Below, one piece after another: positions 28,166 through 38,230 of a DNA stretch of 64,000 nt; within the stretch, counting starts at the first letter, position 1, and the number at the start of each line of letters is the position of its first letter. The notes under the pieces were generated by a model. That model was given only the letters and a program-made list of their open reading frames with translations, did not search any database and was not told where the DNA came from. The stretch is from an uncultured Dysgonomonas sp. (GTDB lineage: Bacteria; Bacteroidota; Bacteroidia; Bacteroidales; Dysgonomonadaceae): assembly GCF_900079725.1 (NCBI RefSeq), contig NZ_LT599032.1, forward strand, positions 3,416,855 through 3,480,854, read 5' to 3'. A program made the translations under genes and the position numbers.

Positions 28166-29036
28166 CGAATAATCGTTTTTTTTCGGCTGAACTAAGGCTA
28201 TTGTAGCCTGAAGCCTTGAGCTTATCCAGGATACGGTCTATTTCTTCCGATTCATTATATTTTCGCTGATTATATTCGTGGTCAGCTTCATTCTTGTACT
28301 TCACCTTCATCTTAGGATTGGTCTTTGATTTAGGTTTCGTTAAATTGGCAATAAAATCTATTATCTTGTTGACCCAGCGAGTGATGTCCTTGCCCTTCAG
28401 ATATTGCTTCGCATATATATACCCCATCAATGCACCGCCAATGTGTGCTATATGACCACCGGGATTGCTGGTGCTGGAAAGTCCGATAAAATCAAGAACG
28501 AAGATAACCAGAGCTATATAGATGATTTTTATCCGTCCCAGAAAGAGCAGTCCTATTTCGGTATTCGGCCGGTAGAATGCGACCGCAAATATAATTGCCA
28601 TTACCGAAGCTGATGCTCCGATCATCGGGGCGCCATTCATTAGTACAAACATTGGGATTGTGTTGAATGTCAGTACAAAAAGGGCTGCGCCGGCCAATCC
28701 CCCGAGTATATACAGGCTACCAAGGCTTTTAGCGTTGAAATACGAAAGAAATATCTGTCCGAACCAATACAGCATTAACATATTGAACAGTATGTGAAAA
28801 AAGTTCTCATGTACAAACATATATGTTAACGGCGTCCAGAAATGCGTCTTCAATAACTCCAACTGTGCCGGTATGGCTATATAGCTGATAACGAAATCTG
28901 TGATATCTATATTGAAGAGCTTGGTAATGTTAACTGCTATCAATATCAGGAAAACGCATACATTGATGACGATCAGCCGTATCAATACATCTTTTCGCTT
29001 AAGTATAGGTTTTATATTATCCGAAAATATTCCCAT
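28149..29036 (-). CDS. Rhomboid intramembrane serine protease with C-terminal DUF6576-like tail
   Basis: The 295-aa protein has a rhomboid core with HENFFHILFNMLMLYWFG, the catalytic serine motif GASASV and the catalytic histidine in AHIGGALMG. A charged cytoplasmic tail ends in ILDKLKASGYNSLSSAEKKR, which resembles DUF6576. It overlaps the preceding rhomboid gene by 20 bp and the EEP gene by 17 bp, so the three are translationally coupled. Confidence 0.85.
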   Translation of the reverse strand: MGIFSDNIKPILKRKDVLIRLIVINVCVFLILIAVNITKLFNIDITDFVISYIAIPAQLELLKTHFWTPLTYMFVHENFFHILFNMLMLYWFGQIFLSYFNAKSLGSLYILGGLAGAALFVLTFNTIPMFVLMNGAPMIGASASVMAIIFAVAFYRPNTEIGLLFLGRIKIIYIALVIFVLDFIGLSSTSNPGGHIAHIGGALMGYIYAKQYLKGKDITRWVNKIIDFIANLTKPKSKTNPKMKVKYKNEADHEYNQRKYNESEEIDRILDKLKASGYNSLSSAEKKRLFDASNK

Positions 29037-29775
29037 TTGTAGTAAATCCTTTTTTGCGCCAATAAAGCAATATGATAAGACCTGTTATAAGCCCTCCAAG
29101 ATGGGCAAAGTGCGCCACATTATCCCCGACTCTATCCACTACGCCTAATGAAAGCTCAATAACACCATATCCGATAACAAACCACTTTGCTTTGATTGGT
29201 ATCGGTGGAAAGAGGAGCATAAGTTCTGCATTAGGGAATAACATCCCAAACGCGACAAGTATTCCAAAAACAGCGCCTGATGCACCCAGCATTGCACCAT
29301 TTAGTAGTCCATTTAAATCGCCGTATAAAGGATCTGAATAATTCAGACCTTGTGCTATTATTGCTGCACCTTCATTGTATACAGTGGAAATTACCTCGTC
29401 AGGTAGAGTAGCTTCTAGCGATTGTAAACGAAAATATGTAACAATCATCTGTAGCGCTGCCGCACCTATCCCTGTAATTATATAATACACAAAGAATTTC
29501 TTAGGTCCCCATACTGTTTCCAATACACGTCCGAACATAAATACGGCGAACATATTGAAGAACAAATGGCTGATGCCACCATGCATAAACATATATGTTA
29601 TGATCTGGTGAGGCATAAACAGGGATGAGGTGATGTAATGAAGAGACAAATAATTGTTCAGGTTCACTATATCTTTCAGCATCACAGTCGCGAAATACGC
29701 TAATACATTTATGATAAGCAGATTCCGTGTTACAACCGGAATGGAACTCATAAAGCCTGCACTATTCTGATTCAT
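29017..29775 (-). CDS. Rhomboid intramembrane serine protease
   Basis: The 252-aa protein is a six-helix rhomboid with MHGGISHLFFNMFAVFMFG, the serine motif GASGAV and the histidine in AHFAHLGGL. It has no extra domain, unlike the adjacent rhomboid. It is the first gene of the minus-strand operon and divergent from HU. Substrates are unknown. Confidence 0.87.
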   Translation of the reverse strand: MNQNSAGFMSSIPVVTRNLLIINVLAYFATVMLKDIVNLNNYLSLHYITSSLFMPHQIITYMFMHGGISHLFFNMFAVFMFGRVLETVWGPKKFFVYYIITGIGAAALQMIVTYFRLQSLEATLPDEVISTVYNEGAAIIAQGLNYSDPLYGDLNGLLNGAMLGASGAVFGILVAFGMLFPNAELMLLFPPIPIKAKWFVIGYGVIELSLGVVDRVGDNVAHFAHLGGLITGLIILLYWRKKGFTTNGNIFG

Positions 29776-29920
29776 TATTTTTCCTTAAAAATTGTTTTTT
29801 CAAAGCCCAAAAGTACTTATATTTTTTCTTTTTCATTCTAAAATGGTATCTACATTTAGATATTTTGCGATTTAGCATGAGTTTTTCCGTTTTTTTTTTA
29901 TGATTATTAAATAAAACACT

Positions 29921-29928
29921 TATATTTG
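29921..29928 (+). promoter_or_regulatory. -7 box of the HU gene
   Basis: TATATTTG, an exact consensus match, precedes a leader of about 70 nt before the HU ATG. A T-rich tract lies upstream, without a clear TTG. Confidence 0.45.
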
Positions 29929-30002
29929 AGAGCTAGAAACAGAAATAGAGTAAAACGTAATTTCAGTTATATAATGTTTAATTAATCATTACAAAATTTA
30001 TT

Positions 30003-30269
30003 ATGAACAAGACAGAACTTATCAATGCTATTGCTGAAAAATCAGGCTTGAGCAAAGTGGATTCTAAGAAAGCTTTAGAAGCTTTTATCGAATCAGTAAC
30101 AGGTGAAGTTAAAGCAGGTGGAAAAGTAGCCCTAGTTGGTTTCGGAACATTCTCTGTAACTCAAAAAGCTGCTAGAAAAGGTATTAACCCAAGAACTAAA
30201 GCGGTTATTAACATCCCTGCTAAGAAAACTGTTAAATTTAAAGCTGGAGCTGATTTAGCTGCATTGTAA
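30003..30269 (+). CDS. HU-family DNA-binding protein
   Basis: The 88-aa histone-like protein has the family signature GFGTFSV and the arm region AARKGINPRTKAVINIPAKK, followed by VKFKAG. Length and sequence are normal for HU-beta type proteins, which bend and compact DNA as dimers. It has its own promoter and terminator. Confidence 0.95.
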   Translation: MNKTELINAIAEKSGLSKVDSKKALEAFIESVTGEVKAGGKVALVGFGTFSVTQKAARKGINPRTKAVINIPAKKTVKFKAGADLAAL

Positions 30270-30299
30270 TTTAATTATTACATTTCTAAAAGATAAAGA

Positions 30300-30330
30300 G
30301 CAGAGAAGGATTTCTTTCTCTGCTTTTTCT
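30300..30330 (+). terminator. Intrinsic terminator of the HU gene
   Basis: GCAGAGAA at 30300 pairs with TTCTCTGC at 30316, followed by a TTTTTCTTT run. It lies 31 bp after the stop codon. Confidence 0.8.
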
Positions 30331-30372
30331 TTATATCCATCACTGGACTTTTTTGTAATCTGAAAAAGTAAC

Positions 30373-30775
30373 AAAAGTAACACAGAAAACAATTAATAAT
30401 TAATAATGAATAATTGGCTTGTTATGTTGAGCAGAGCGAAGCTTCTTCTTTATTAAAAAGTAACAAAAGTAACACTTATTTCAGCTTTTAGCTAATGGCT
30501 GTTAGCCAATAGCTTATGTGCAAAACCTGACAAACCTGACACTTTTTACACAATTTTTATTGTCACTTTTTCTTCTAAAAACTCCGTGGACTCCTTTTTG
30601 GCTCCGCCGATCGTTGGTTCTCCGTGATTAAAAATTTCTCGCAAAGACTCTAAGACGCAAAAAGGTAACAGTTCCCCAAAAAGTAACAAAGGTTACACTT
30701 TTTCAACTTATTACTTAAAACTTACTACTTATTTCAATATTTCAAAGAGCTATCAGCTAACAGCTAAAGGCTACC
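30373..30775 (-). repeat. Long composite intergenic repeat, copy B
   Basis: This is the inverted counterpart of 25033..25423, nearly identical over its length. Together the copies bracket rlmD, the EEP and rhomboid genes and HU (about 5 kb). It contains no reading frame of interest. Confidence 0.85.
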
Positions 30776-30834
30776 GGCTCTTACTCTATAGATAAAACTT
30801 CTCTGCTTTTATAAGCTTTATAGATAGTTTTTTA

Positions 30835-30842
30835 TAATTTTG
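30835..30842 (+). promoter_or_regulatory. -7 box of argS
   Basis: TAATTTTG matches TAnnTTTG and lies 36 bp before the argS ATG, with a leader of about 29 nt. Confidence 0.45.
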
Positions 30843-30878
30843 CAAACTCAATAATGAAAATAATAAATAATCAATATA

Positions 30879-32675
30879 ATGAAGATTGAAGCCAGGTTGC
30901 AGGAAAACGTAATAAAGGGAATCGAAACCCTATACGGACAGACGATATCGTCCGGGCAGGCCTCATTACAAAAGACAAAAAAAGAATTTGAAGGTCACCT
31001 TACCCTTGTAGTTTTCCCTTTTTTGAAAATGTCAAAAAAAGGGCCTGAGCAAACCGCACAGGAGATAGGGGAGTGGCTTGTGGCAAACACATCGGAAGTA
31101 GAAAGCTTTAATGTGATAAAGGGCTTCTTAAACCTGACTATAGCCGGAGCATGCTGGTTGCAAGAACTTAATTCTATACATTCTGTAGCGAATTATGGGA
31201 TCCATGAGGTGAAAGCCGATGCCCCGTTGGTTATGATAGAATATTCTTCACCAAATACCAATAAACCTTTACACTTGGGACATGTGCGTAACAATCTGCT
31301 TGGCTTTGCTCTGTCCGAAGTGTTAAAAGCAAATGGTAAAAGAGTACTAAAAACCAATATAGTAAACGACCGTGGTATTCATATCTGCAAATCCATGTTG
31401 GCATGGCAGAAATGGGGAAATGGAGAGACCCCCGAATCGAGCAGTAAGAAAGGAGACCATCTGGTAGGCGACTATTATGTATTGTTCGACAGGCATTATA
31501 AAGCCGAGCTGGCAGAATTGCAGGAAGGTGGCTTGCCGAAAGAAGAAGCGGAAACCCAATCCAAGCTGATGGCCGAAGCCCGCGAAATGCTTCGCAAGTG
31601 GGAAGCCGGAGACGCCGATACGGTTTACTTATGGAAAATGATGAATTCATGGGTTTATGCAGGTTTTGATGAAACATATAAGAAACTGGGAGTAGACTTT
31701 AATGAAATATATTACGAATCGGAAACTTATCTGGATGGAAAAGAAACAGTTCTCGATGGGTTGAAAAGAGGTGTCTTCTACCAGAAAGAAGATGGTTCGG
31801 TGTGGGCTGATCTTACTGCCGAAGGGCTGGATCACAAATTGCTTCTCCGCAGCGATGGCACTTCCGTTTATATGACTCAGGATATAGGTACTGCTCAGCA
31901 ACGCTTTGCGGCGCATAAAGACCTGAGTGAAATGATCTATGTGGTAGGCAACGAGCAGAATTACCATTTTCAAGTGCTATCCATCGTTTTGGATAAACTG
32001 GGTTATGAATTTGGCAAGGGACTTGTACATTTTTCATACGGTATGGTGGAGCTTCCCGAAGGTAAGATGAAATCGCGCGAAGGTACGGTTGTGGATGCTG
32101 ATGATCTTGTCGAAGAAATGGTTTCTACAGCCAAAGTAACATCCGAAGAACTGGGTAAGCTGGATGGTGCTACAGAAGATGAAGCAAACAATATTGCCCG
32201 TATCGTAGGAATGGGGGCATTGAAATATTTTATTTTGAAGGTAGATCCTAAAAAGAATATGACCTTCAACCCGAAAGAATCTATTGATTTTAACGGAAAT
32301 ACAGGACCGTTTATACAATATACATACGCACGTATTCAGTCGGTGATCCGTAAGGCCGGTGAACAGGGAGTATCTATTCCGGTTTCTTTACCTACTGATA
32401 TAGTACTGACGGCAAAAGAAGAAAGCCTTATACAACTCGCCGCCGAATATGCAGCTGTTGTAAAACAGGCAGGAGATGAATACAACCCTGCATTAATTGC
32501 AAATTATATATATGAATTAGTGAAAGAATATAATCAGTTCTATCATGATTATACAATACTGAAAGAGGAAAATACTGCATTGAAAGATTTCCGTCTCGTC
32601 CTTTCACAAGAGGTTGGGAAAATAGTAAAAAGTGGTATGTCCCTGTTAGGTATTGAAGTTCCCGACCGGATGTAA
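30879..32675 (+). CDS. argS: Arginyl-tRNA synthetase
   Basis: The 598-aa class I enzyme charges tRNA-Arg. Visible are the HIGH-type motif SSPNTNKPLHLGHVRNNLLG (about 118-137), the KMSK-like GKMKSREGTVVDADDLV (about 396-412) and the C-terminal anticodon-binding domain with LIANYIYELVKEYNQFYHD. The length is normal for a Bacteroidetes ArgRS. The gene has its own promoter downstream of repeat copy B. Confidence 0.96.
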   Translation: MKIEARLQENVIKGIETLYGQTISSGQASLQKTKKEFEGHLTLVVFPFLKMSKKGPEQTAQEIGEWLVANTSEVESFNVIKGFLNLTIAGACWLQELNSIHSVANYGIHEVKADAPLVMIEYSSPNTNKPLHLGHVRNNLLGFALSEVLKANGKRVLKTNIVNDRGIHICKSMLAWQKWGNGETPESSSKKGDHLVGDYYVLFDRHYKAELAELQEGGLPKEEAETQSKLMAEAREMLRKWEAGDADTVYLWKMMNSWVYAGFDETYKKLGVDFNEIYYESETYLDGKETVLDGLKRGVFYQKEDGSVWADLTAEGLDHKLLLRSDGTSVYMTQDIGTAQQRFAAHKDLSEMIYVVGNEQNYHFQVLSIVLDKLGYEFGKGLVHFSYGMVELPEGKMKSREGTVVDADDLVEEMVSTAKVTSEELGKLDGATEDEANNIARIVGMGALKYFILKVDPKKNMTFNPKESIDFNGNTGPFIQYTYARIQSVIRKAGEQGVSIPVSLPTDIVLTAKEESLIQLAAEYAAVVKQAGDEYNPALIANYIYELVKEYNQFYHDYTILKEENTALKDFRLVLSQEVGKIVKSGMSLLGIEVPDRM

Positions 32676-32679
32676 TACT

Positions 32680-33741
32680 CTATTCAGAAATAGGATCAGA
32701 ATCTCCCTCAAGGGGTTCTTCCTCTATCCCAAGTTGTTTATTCAGCTTGGGTATATTTTTTAACCTTGCGTCCAATTCTGCTTTATAAACTGCTATCTGG
32801 ACAGCCAGTTCCGAGCGGTTCTTTTCAGGTAACATATCGAAAGCTGTAGTTATCCATTTTACGGCATTCTCCACATCATCGAGACATTCGTTTGCTAAAG
32901 CGATGTTGGATGCCAGGCGCATCTTCTTTGCCGGCTTGCTATCCTCGTATAATTCGCCCCAGATATCTGCAGCTTCGAGCCATTTCCCCTGTTCCACATA
33001 TTTTGCAGCTTGTTTCATCTCCGAAGAGTTGTCCGAGTAATACCAGCGTTGGCTTGTCTTCCACGAAGGTATAAAGTTGCTGGTTATTTTATCTGCACCC
33101 ACTACCGACATTTCGGTAACAAGGCTGTTGATTTCGTCTACATTGTTCTTTATCCTGCTCCAGTCTGTTGATTCCTGCCTGAAAAGACTATCTACAAGCC
33201 CGATTGGTGCGCCGTATTCGGAACCATCTTTGGCATATGCTCTCATTATGACTCCTAGTTTCGAGCCAAGAATGCTGTAATTGCTGAAATATGCTGTGTT
33301 TTCTGTTTCCAACTGCGCGGAAATAGCAAATAGGTTGAGAGACAACAATGCATCCGCATCTTTCTCGTGACAAATGGTTTGAACTTTTCTTGCCGGCAGC
33401 AGTGTTATATCATTATTCGATCCATTGTATGTTTTGTAAGGGTATAATTCTACTTTGTTAAAGTATTTTTCCTCATTCATAAACTTAACCAGTGAATTCA
33501 GGAATATGGTGCGGGCGCTGTCCATTGATAAGATAGACGGACCATTATTCGGGTTTTCGGCTTCATCGTCATTGTCTAATGTCGGGCTGTTGTCTACAAT
33601 GACTACATTCGTAACTTCCGGAGGGAAAGATATAAATGCGGGTTGTCGTATATCTATCGATATAATATTGGTTGTGGTACACGAACTCAATATATATATG
33701 AATATAATGGAGGATAATACCTGCTTCATAATACGTTTCAT
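32680..33741 (-). CDS. Lipoprotein of unknown function (DUF6340-like)
   Basis: The 353-aa protein has a lipobox-type signal (IIFIYILSSCTTT, Cys at about 21). A periplasmic domain follows, then TPR-like helices (about 240-320, with AAKYVEQGKWLEAADIWGEL), and an acidic C-terminus ending DSDPISE. This resembles DUF6340 proteins of Bacteroidales. It is convergent with argS, four bases apart. Confidence 0.65.
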   Translation of the reverse strand: MKRIMKQVLSSIIFIYILSSCTTTNIISIDIRQPAFISFPPEVTNVVIVDNSPTLDNDDEAENPNNGPSILSMDSARTIFLNSLVKFMNEEKYFNKVELYPYKTYNGSNNDITLLPARKVQTICHEKDADALLSLNLFAISAQLETENTAYFSNYSILGSKLGVIMRAYAKDGSEYGAPIGLVDSLFRQESTDWSRIKNNVDEINSLVTEMSVVGADKITSNFIPSWKTSQRWYYSDNSSEMKQAAKYVEQGKWLEAADIWGELYEDSKPAKKMRLASNIALANECLDDVENAVKWITTAFDMLPEKNRSELAVQIAVYKAELDARLKNIPKLNKQLGIEEEPLEGDSDPISE

Positions 33742-33995
33742 TTGATGCTAATTTTTTATTTTCAATCTCATCGCAACTGGGCATAAATGCCGGAAAATAA
33801 CAAATGGCTCTGCGACCCTAAATGTACAAAATAAGCATTATATTTGTAATATAAGTGATAGAAAATATTTAGAGCTGCTTTATTTAGTCATAACTAACTA
33901 TTGCTGTTTCAGATACGAGAGTAATAATTAACAATCGACGATGCGAAAGCGAGTCAAATAGGTCTGTGACCTTAAGCATCAAAATAAGTTACTGG

Positions 33996-36158
33996 ATGAA
34001 TCAACTTTCTGCAAACGAGGTTTTCAGGCTGGCTGCCGATATAGTGAGCAACACTTCACAAAGTGTATTTCTTACGGGAAAAGCAGGGACTGGTAAGACT
34101 ACATTCCTTCATTATATACGACAAAATGTAGATAAGAATGTCGTTGTGGCTGCCCCTACGGGTGTTGCAGCCATCAATGCCGGAGGAGTGACATTGCATT
34201 CCCTGCTTCAGTTGCCTTTCGAACCCTTTATCCCTAACTTTGAAGGAAAGAAGAAACTGGATTATCATTTCAAGCTGCGCAAGTCTAAAATAGAGATGTT
34301 GCGAGAACTCGATCTGCTGATTATAGACGAGGTGAGTATGTTGCGTGCCGATATGCTCGACGCTATCGATTATATGCTGCGCCGCTATAGGAACAGTCAA
34401 CAGGCCTTTGGCGGTGTACAGATACTTTTTATCGGGGATATGTTTCAGTTGCCACCTGTGGTACAAACTTCGGAATGGGAGCTTCTGAAACATCATTATC
34501 CGTCGCCCTTCTTTTTCCATGCGCAGGTACTGGCCGATTATACGCCTCTTTATATAGAGCTGAAAACGATATACAGGCAGCAGGACCAGCAATTTATCGA
34601 TATACTCAACCGTATCCGTAACAATTGTGCCACATCTCAGGATTTGCAGGTGCTCAACCAGCGATATAATCCCGTATTCAAACTGCCCGAAGAAAACCGC
34701 TATATTGTTCTTTGCACACACAATTATAAAGCCGACCGTATCAATAGTGAGGAGTTATCCCGGTTAGCCGGTAAAGAATATAAATTCAACGGGGAAGTAA
34801 AGGGGGATTTTTCTGAAAATTCCCTTCCCACAGAAGCTAATCTGACGCTCAAAGAAGGGGCACAGGTTATGTTTGTGAAAAATGACGCAGGAGAGAAGCG
34901 CAGGTATTATAACGGAAAACTGGCTACGATCTGCCTCTTGACGGAAGATAAAATACAGGTACGCTTCGAGAACGGAGACGAAATGGAACTCGAAAGCGAA
35001 ACATGGCGTAATGTCCGTTACAAGCTGAATGAGGAATCAGGAGAAATAGAAGAAGAGGAGCTGGGTTCATTCACCCAGTACCCGATACGCCTTGCATGGG
35101 CAATCACCATCCACAAAAGCCAGGGGCTTACCTTCGACCGGGTGGTGATAGATGCGGGTCAGGCTTTCGCCGCAGGGCAGGTATATGTGGCGCTTAGCCG
35201 TTGCACCTCTCTGGAGGGCATTGTATTGTTCTCACGTATTACGGCACAGAGCATAAGTACCGACCGTTTTGCCTTAGAGTTTGCTGATAAAGAGCAAAGC
35301 CCGGAATATCTCCGTCAGATATTGATTCAGGAAAAGCCCCGTTATTGTGCCGAACAGGTAAAGAAATATTTCGACTGGACACCATTTATACGCAGCCTGC
35401 ATTCTCTGTACGAACTTGCCACGGAAAAGAAAATACCCAAACAGGAAGAAACACAGGCGATGATTGCCCGGTTGTGCAGCAGGGCTGTGGAGCAGCAGGA
35501 GATAGCCCTGAATTTCACGAGGGAACTGAACCGTATATTATCAACTCCAAATCCTGATATTGACCATCTGCGGGAGCGTGTGCAGAAAGGAATACTGTAT
35601 TTCCATAAAGATGTACAGCAATATATAATACTGCCTGTGGAAGAGCATCTGAGCAGTCTTAAAAATGCATCGAAAGTAAAGCAATATCTGAAGAAAGCAA
35701 AAGAGATACATGCGACGTTACTACGTTTACTCGAACGCCTGGAGTTTGTCCGCTATGGCGACGTCAATCTTACAGAAGGCTTAACCTTTAATAAAATAGT
35801 ATTGCCCCAAGAAGAGGTCACAGAAGCAAAACCGGAGAAAAAGGAACGGCCTCAGAAAGGTGATTCGCAACGCCTGACTCTCTCTCTCTTCAACGACGGA
35901 AAATCGGTGAGAGAGATTTCTAAGGAACGTAATCTGGCTGTGACAACTATCGAAGGCCATCTGGCGGGTTTTATACTTACCGGAGAATTGGCTGTTGGCC
36001 GCCTGGTAGATGAAAATAAAATGGAATATATGCTTCCTATATTGAGAGAGATTGCTCCCCAGACTCCGTTGTCAGAGATAAAAGAGAAACTGCCCAAAGA
36101 ATGTTCTTATCTCGATATTAAGGCGCTGATGAATTATATTAGATATACAGAGGGGTAG
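33996..36158 (+). CDS. PIF1-like helicase with C-terminal helix-turn-helix domain
   Basis: The ~720-aa protein has helicase motifs FLTGKAGTGKTTFLHYI (Walker A), LLIIDEVSMLRAD (Walker B), FIGDMFQLPPV and TIHKSQGLTFDRVVID. This is the PIF1/RecD-like superfamily 1B layout. Its C-terminus (about 620-715) carries a HTH_40-type segment, SVREISKERNLAVTTIEGHL. Probable roles are unwinding DNA in replication or repair. The ATG at 33996 is preferred to the upstream GTG at 33966. Confidence 0.85.
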   Translation: MNQLSANEVFRLAADIVSNTSQSVFLTGKAGTGKTTFLHYIRQNVDKNVVVAAPTGVAAINAGGVTLHSLLQLPFEPFIPNFEGKKKLDYHFKLRKSKIEMLRELDLLIIDEVSMLRADMLDAIDYMLRRYRNSQQAFGGVQILFIGDMFQLPPVVQTSEWELLKHHYPSPFFFHAQVLADYTPLYIELKTIYRQQDQQFIDILNRIRNNCATSQDLQVLNQRYNPVFKLPEENRYIVLCTHNYKADRINSEELSRLAGKEYKFNGEVKGDFSENSLPTEANLTLKEGAQVMFVKNDAGEKRRYYNGKLATICLLTEDKIQVRFENGDEMELESETWRNVRYKLNEESGEIEEEELGSFTQYPIRLAWAITIHKSQGLTFDRVVIDAGQAFAAGQVYVALSRCTSLEGIVLFSRITAQSISTDRFALEFADKEQSPEYLRQILIQEKPRYCAEQVKKYFDWTPFIRSLHSLYELATEKKIPKQEETQAMIARLCSRAVEQQEIALNFTRELNRILSTPNPDIDHLRERVQKGILYFHKDVQQYIILPVEEHLSSLKNASKVKQYLKKAKEIHATLLRLLERLEFVRYGDVNLTEGLTFNKIVLPQEEVTEAKPEKKERPQKGDSQRLTLSLFNDGKSVREISKERNLAVTTIEGHLAGFILTGELAVGRLVDENKMEYMLPILREIAPQTPLSEIKEKLPKECSYLDIKALMNYIRYTEG

Positions 36159-36203
36159 GTCAGATAGAATTAGTAATTCTACGAAAATCTATTACTGCAA
36201 TTT

Positions 36204-36671
36204 TTATAAGAGTTTACTCATCCTATAATTGGAGAGGAATAGCTTATTTGCTTTTCTCTTTTGCTCTTCATCTACAATAAATCCCTGTTTCTCGAAAAAA
36301 GGCCTGGCTGTGATACTGACTTCGGATGTGATCTTTCTGATGTTATGTGTCAATGCATACTTCGTAATTTCCTGATAGAGTAGGGTCGCAATGCCCATGT
36401 TTTGAAAATCTTTATGTACAAACATCGAATGCAAATACCCGCTGTCAGAAATGGATGAGAATCCTGTTATCGTATTACTCTCATTTTCCACTATGATAAA
36501 ATATAGTTCGGTTATCAGTTCAGTCCAGCGCTGTTCATTATTTCCACAGGATGCCCAGTCTGTCGCTTCTTCAGACGTATAGTCTTTTGTATTGACGGAC
36601 ATGATCACGTTCTTATACAGGGTTTTTAATTCCGGGATATCTTCTAATGTAGCGATACGAATATGGAACAT
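36204..36671 (-). CDS. GNAT-family N-acetyltransferase
   Basis: The 155-aa protein shows the GNAT acetyl-CoA loop region LHSMFVHKDFQNMGIATLLYQEI and the C-terminal SITARPFFEKQGF typical of the family. The start FHIRIATLEDIPEL is normal. The substrate is unknown. It converges with the helicase gene. Confidence 0.82.
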   Translation of the reverse strand: MFHIRIATLEDIPELKTLYKNVIMSVNTKDYTSEEATDWASCGNNEQRWTELITELYFIIVENESNTITGFSSISDSGYLHSMFVHKDFQNMGIATLLYQEITKYALTHNIRKITSEVSITARPFFEKQGFIVDEEQKRKANKLFLSNYRMSKLL

Positions 36672-36704
36672 AATTGTTCTTATGAATTAATAATGTAATA
36701 TTAA

Positions 36705-36759
36705 TAAAAATAATCTTTTCAAACCTCATTTATAAGAATAAGGATTTGAAAAGATTATT
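36705..36759 (-). terminator. Terminator of the manC-ahcY operon
   Basis: AATAATCTTTTCAAA at 36709 and TTTGAAAAGATTATT at 36745 form a perfect 15-bp stem. On the minus strand a T-rich stretch follows. It is 39 bp beyond the ahcY stop. Confidence 0.7.
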
Positions 36760-36797
36760 ATGGCGGAATCAACGAGAAGTTGATTATTTATTCAGAA

Positions 36798-38216
36798 TTA
36801 ATACCTGTAATGCTCCGGTTTAAACGGCCCTTCCACAGGTACTCCCAGGTACTCAGCCTGCTCTTGCGATAACTTTGTGAGCTTTACACCAATCTGTTCA
36901 AGATGCAGACGGGCAACTTCTTCGTCCAGATGTTTTGGAAGACGATACACATTCACTTCATAATCGTTAAGCCAGAGCTCTATTTGAGCGAGAGTCTGAT
37001 TTGTGAATGAATTACTCATTACAAAAGAGGGGTGTCCGGTTGCACATCCCAGATTTACAAGGCGGCCTTCTGCAAGCAAGAAAATAGAATGTCCGTCAGG
37101 GAAAACGTATTTATCAACTTGCGGCTTAATATTAACATGTTTTATATTAGGGAAATTAACCAGCTTTTCTACTTGTATTTCATTGTCGAAATGGCCGATA
37201 TTGCAGACAATAGCCTGATCTTTCATACGAGCCATGTGTTCGATAGTAATGATATCTTTATTTCCTGTAGTAGTTACAAAGATATTTCCTTCCTTAACGG
37301 CCTCCTCCATTGTAGTTACCTCAAAACCTTCCATTGCTGCCTGTAGGGCGCAGATAGGATCTATCTCGGTAACGATTACACGTGCCCCGTATGAACGCAT
37401 AGAGTGTGCACAGCCTTTGCCTACGTCGCCGTATCCTGCTACGACAGCCACTTTACCGGCTATCATTACATCGGTAGCGCGTTTGATTCCATCAGCGAGA
37501 GATTCGCGGCAACCATACAGGTTGTCGAACTTCGATTTGGTTACCGAATCGTTCACATTAATGGCAGGGATAAGTAATTCGCCACGTTCCATCATCTGAT
37601 ACAGGCGGTGAACACCTGTTGTAGTTTCTTCCGAAACTCCTTTCCATTCGGCAACGGTGCGATGCCAGCGATTGTTGTCTTCTTTCAATATGTGCGACAA
37701 GGTATCTAAGATAACCTGTTCCTCGTGGTTGGAGCCTTTACGATTTATCGTTTCTGAATTTTCTTCAGCTTTGTATCCCCAGTGTATAAGTAATGTTGCA
37801 TCTCCTCCATCATCTACAATCAGATTCGGTCCTTTTCCTCCGGGAAAAGCAAGAGCTTGCTCTGTACACCACCAGTACTCTTCGAGTGTTTCTCCTTTCC
37901 ATGCAAATACAGGTATACCTGCGGCTGCTATTGCGGCTGCGGCATGGTCCTGAGTAGAGAATATATTGCAGCTGCACCAGCGTATGTCTGCACCCAAATC
38001 TTTTAGGGTTTCGATAAGTACGGCAGTCTGAATGGTCATATGAAGCGAACCCATAATACGTGCCCCTTTTAGAGGCTTTGTTGCACCATATTTTTTACGA
38101 AGTGCCATCAGTCCGGGCATTTCGTGTTCTGCTATTTCGATTTCTTTTCTTCCAAAGTCGGCAAGACTGATATCTGCTACCAGATATGGTAAATCGGGTA
38201 AAAGTTGTTTTGACAT
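36798..38216 (-). CDS. ahcY: Adenosylhomocysteinase
   Basis: The 472-aa NAD-dependent enzyme splits S-adenosylhomocysteine into adenosine and homocysteine, removing the product inhibitor of methylation. The Rossmann motif [15 protein letters not shown] (about 257), the substrate region [16 protein letters not shown] and the family ending KPEHYRY are clear. It lies 14 bp downstream of manC and shares its promoter and a strong terminator. Confidence 0.96.
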   Translation of the reverse strand: MSKQLLPDLPYLVADISLADFGRKEIEIAEHEMPGLMALRKKYGATKPLKGARIMGSLHMTIQTAVLIETLKDLGADIRWCSCNIFSTQDHAAAAIAAAGIPVFAWKGETLEEYWWCTEQALAFPGGKGPNLIVDDGGDATLLIHWGYKAEENSETINRKGSNHEEQVILDTLSHILKEDNNRWHRTVAEWKGVSEETTTGVHRLYQMMERGELLIPAINVNDSVTKSKFDNLYGCRESLADGIKRATDVMIAGKVAVVAGYGDVGKGCAHSMRSYGARVIVTEIDPICALQAAMEGFEVTTMEEAVKEGNIFVTTTGNKDIITIEHMARMKDQAIVCNIGHFDNEIQVEKLVNFPNIKHVNIKPQVDKYVFPDGHSIFLLAEGRLVNLGCATGHPSFVMSNSFTNQTLAQIELWLNDYEVNVYRLPKHLDEEVARLHLEQIGVKLTKLSQEQAEYLGVPVEGPFKPEHYRY

Positions 38217-38230
38217 GTATCTATTTTATT

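Noticed and set aside
29017..29036. Frameshift between the two rhomboid genes
   Set aside because: Both proteins have complete catalytic motifs and normal ends; the overlap is ordinary translational coupling.
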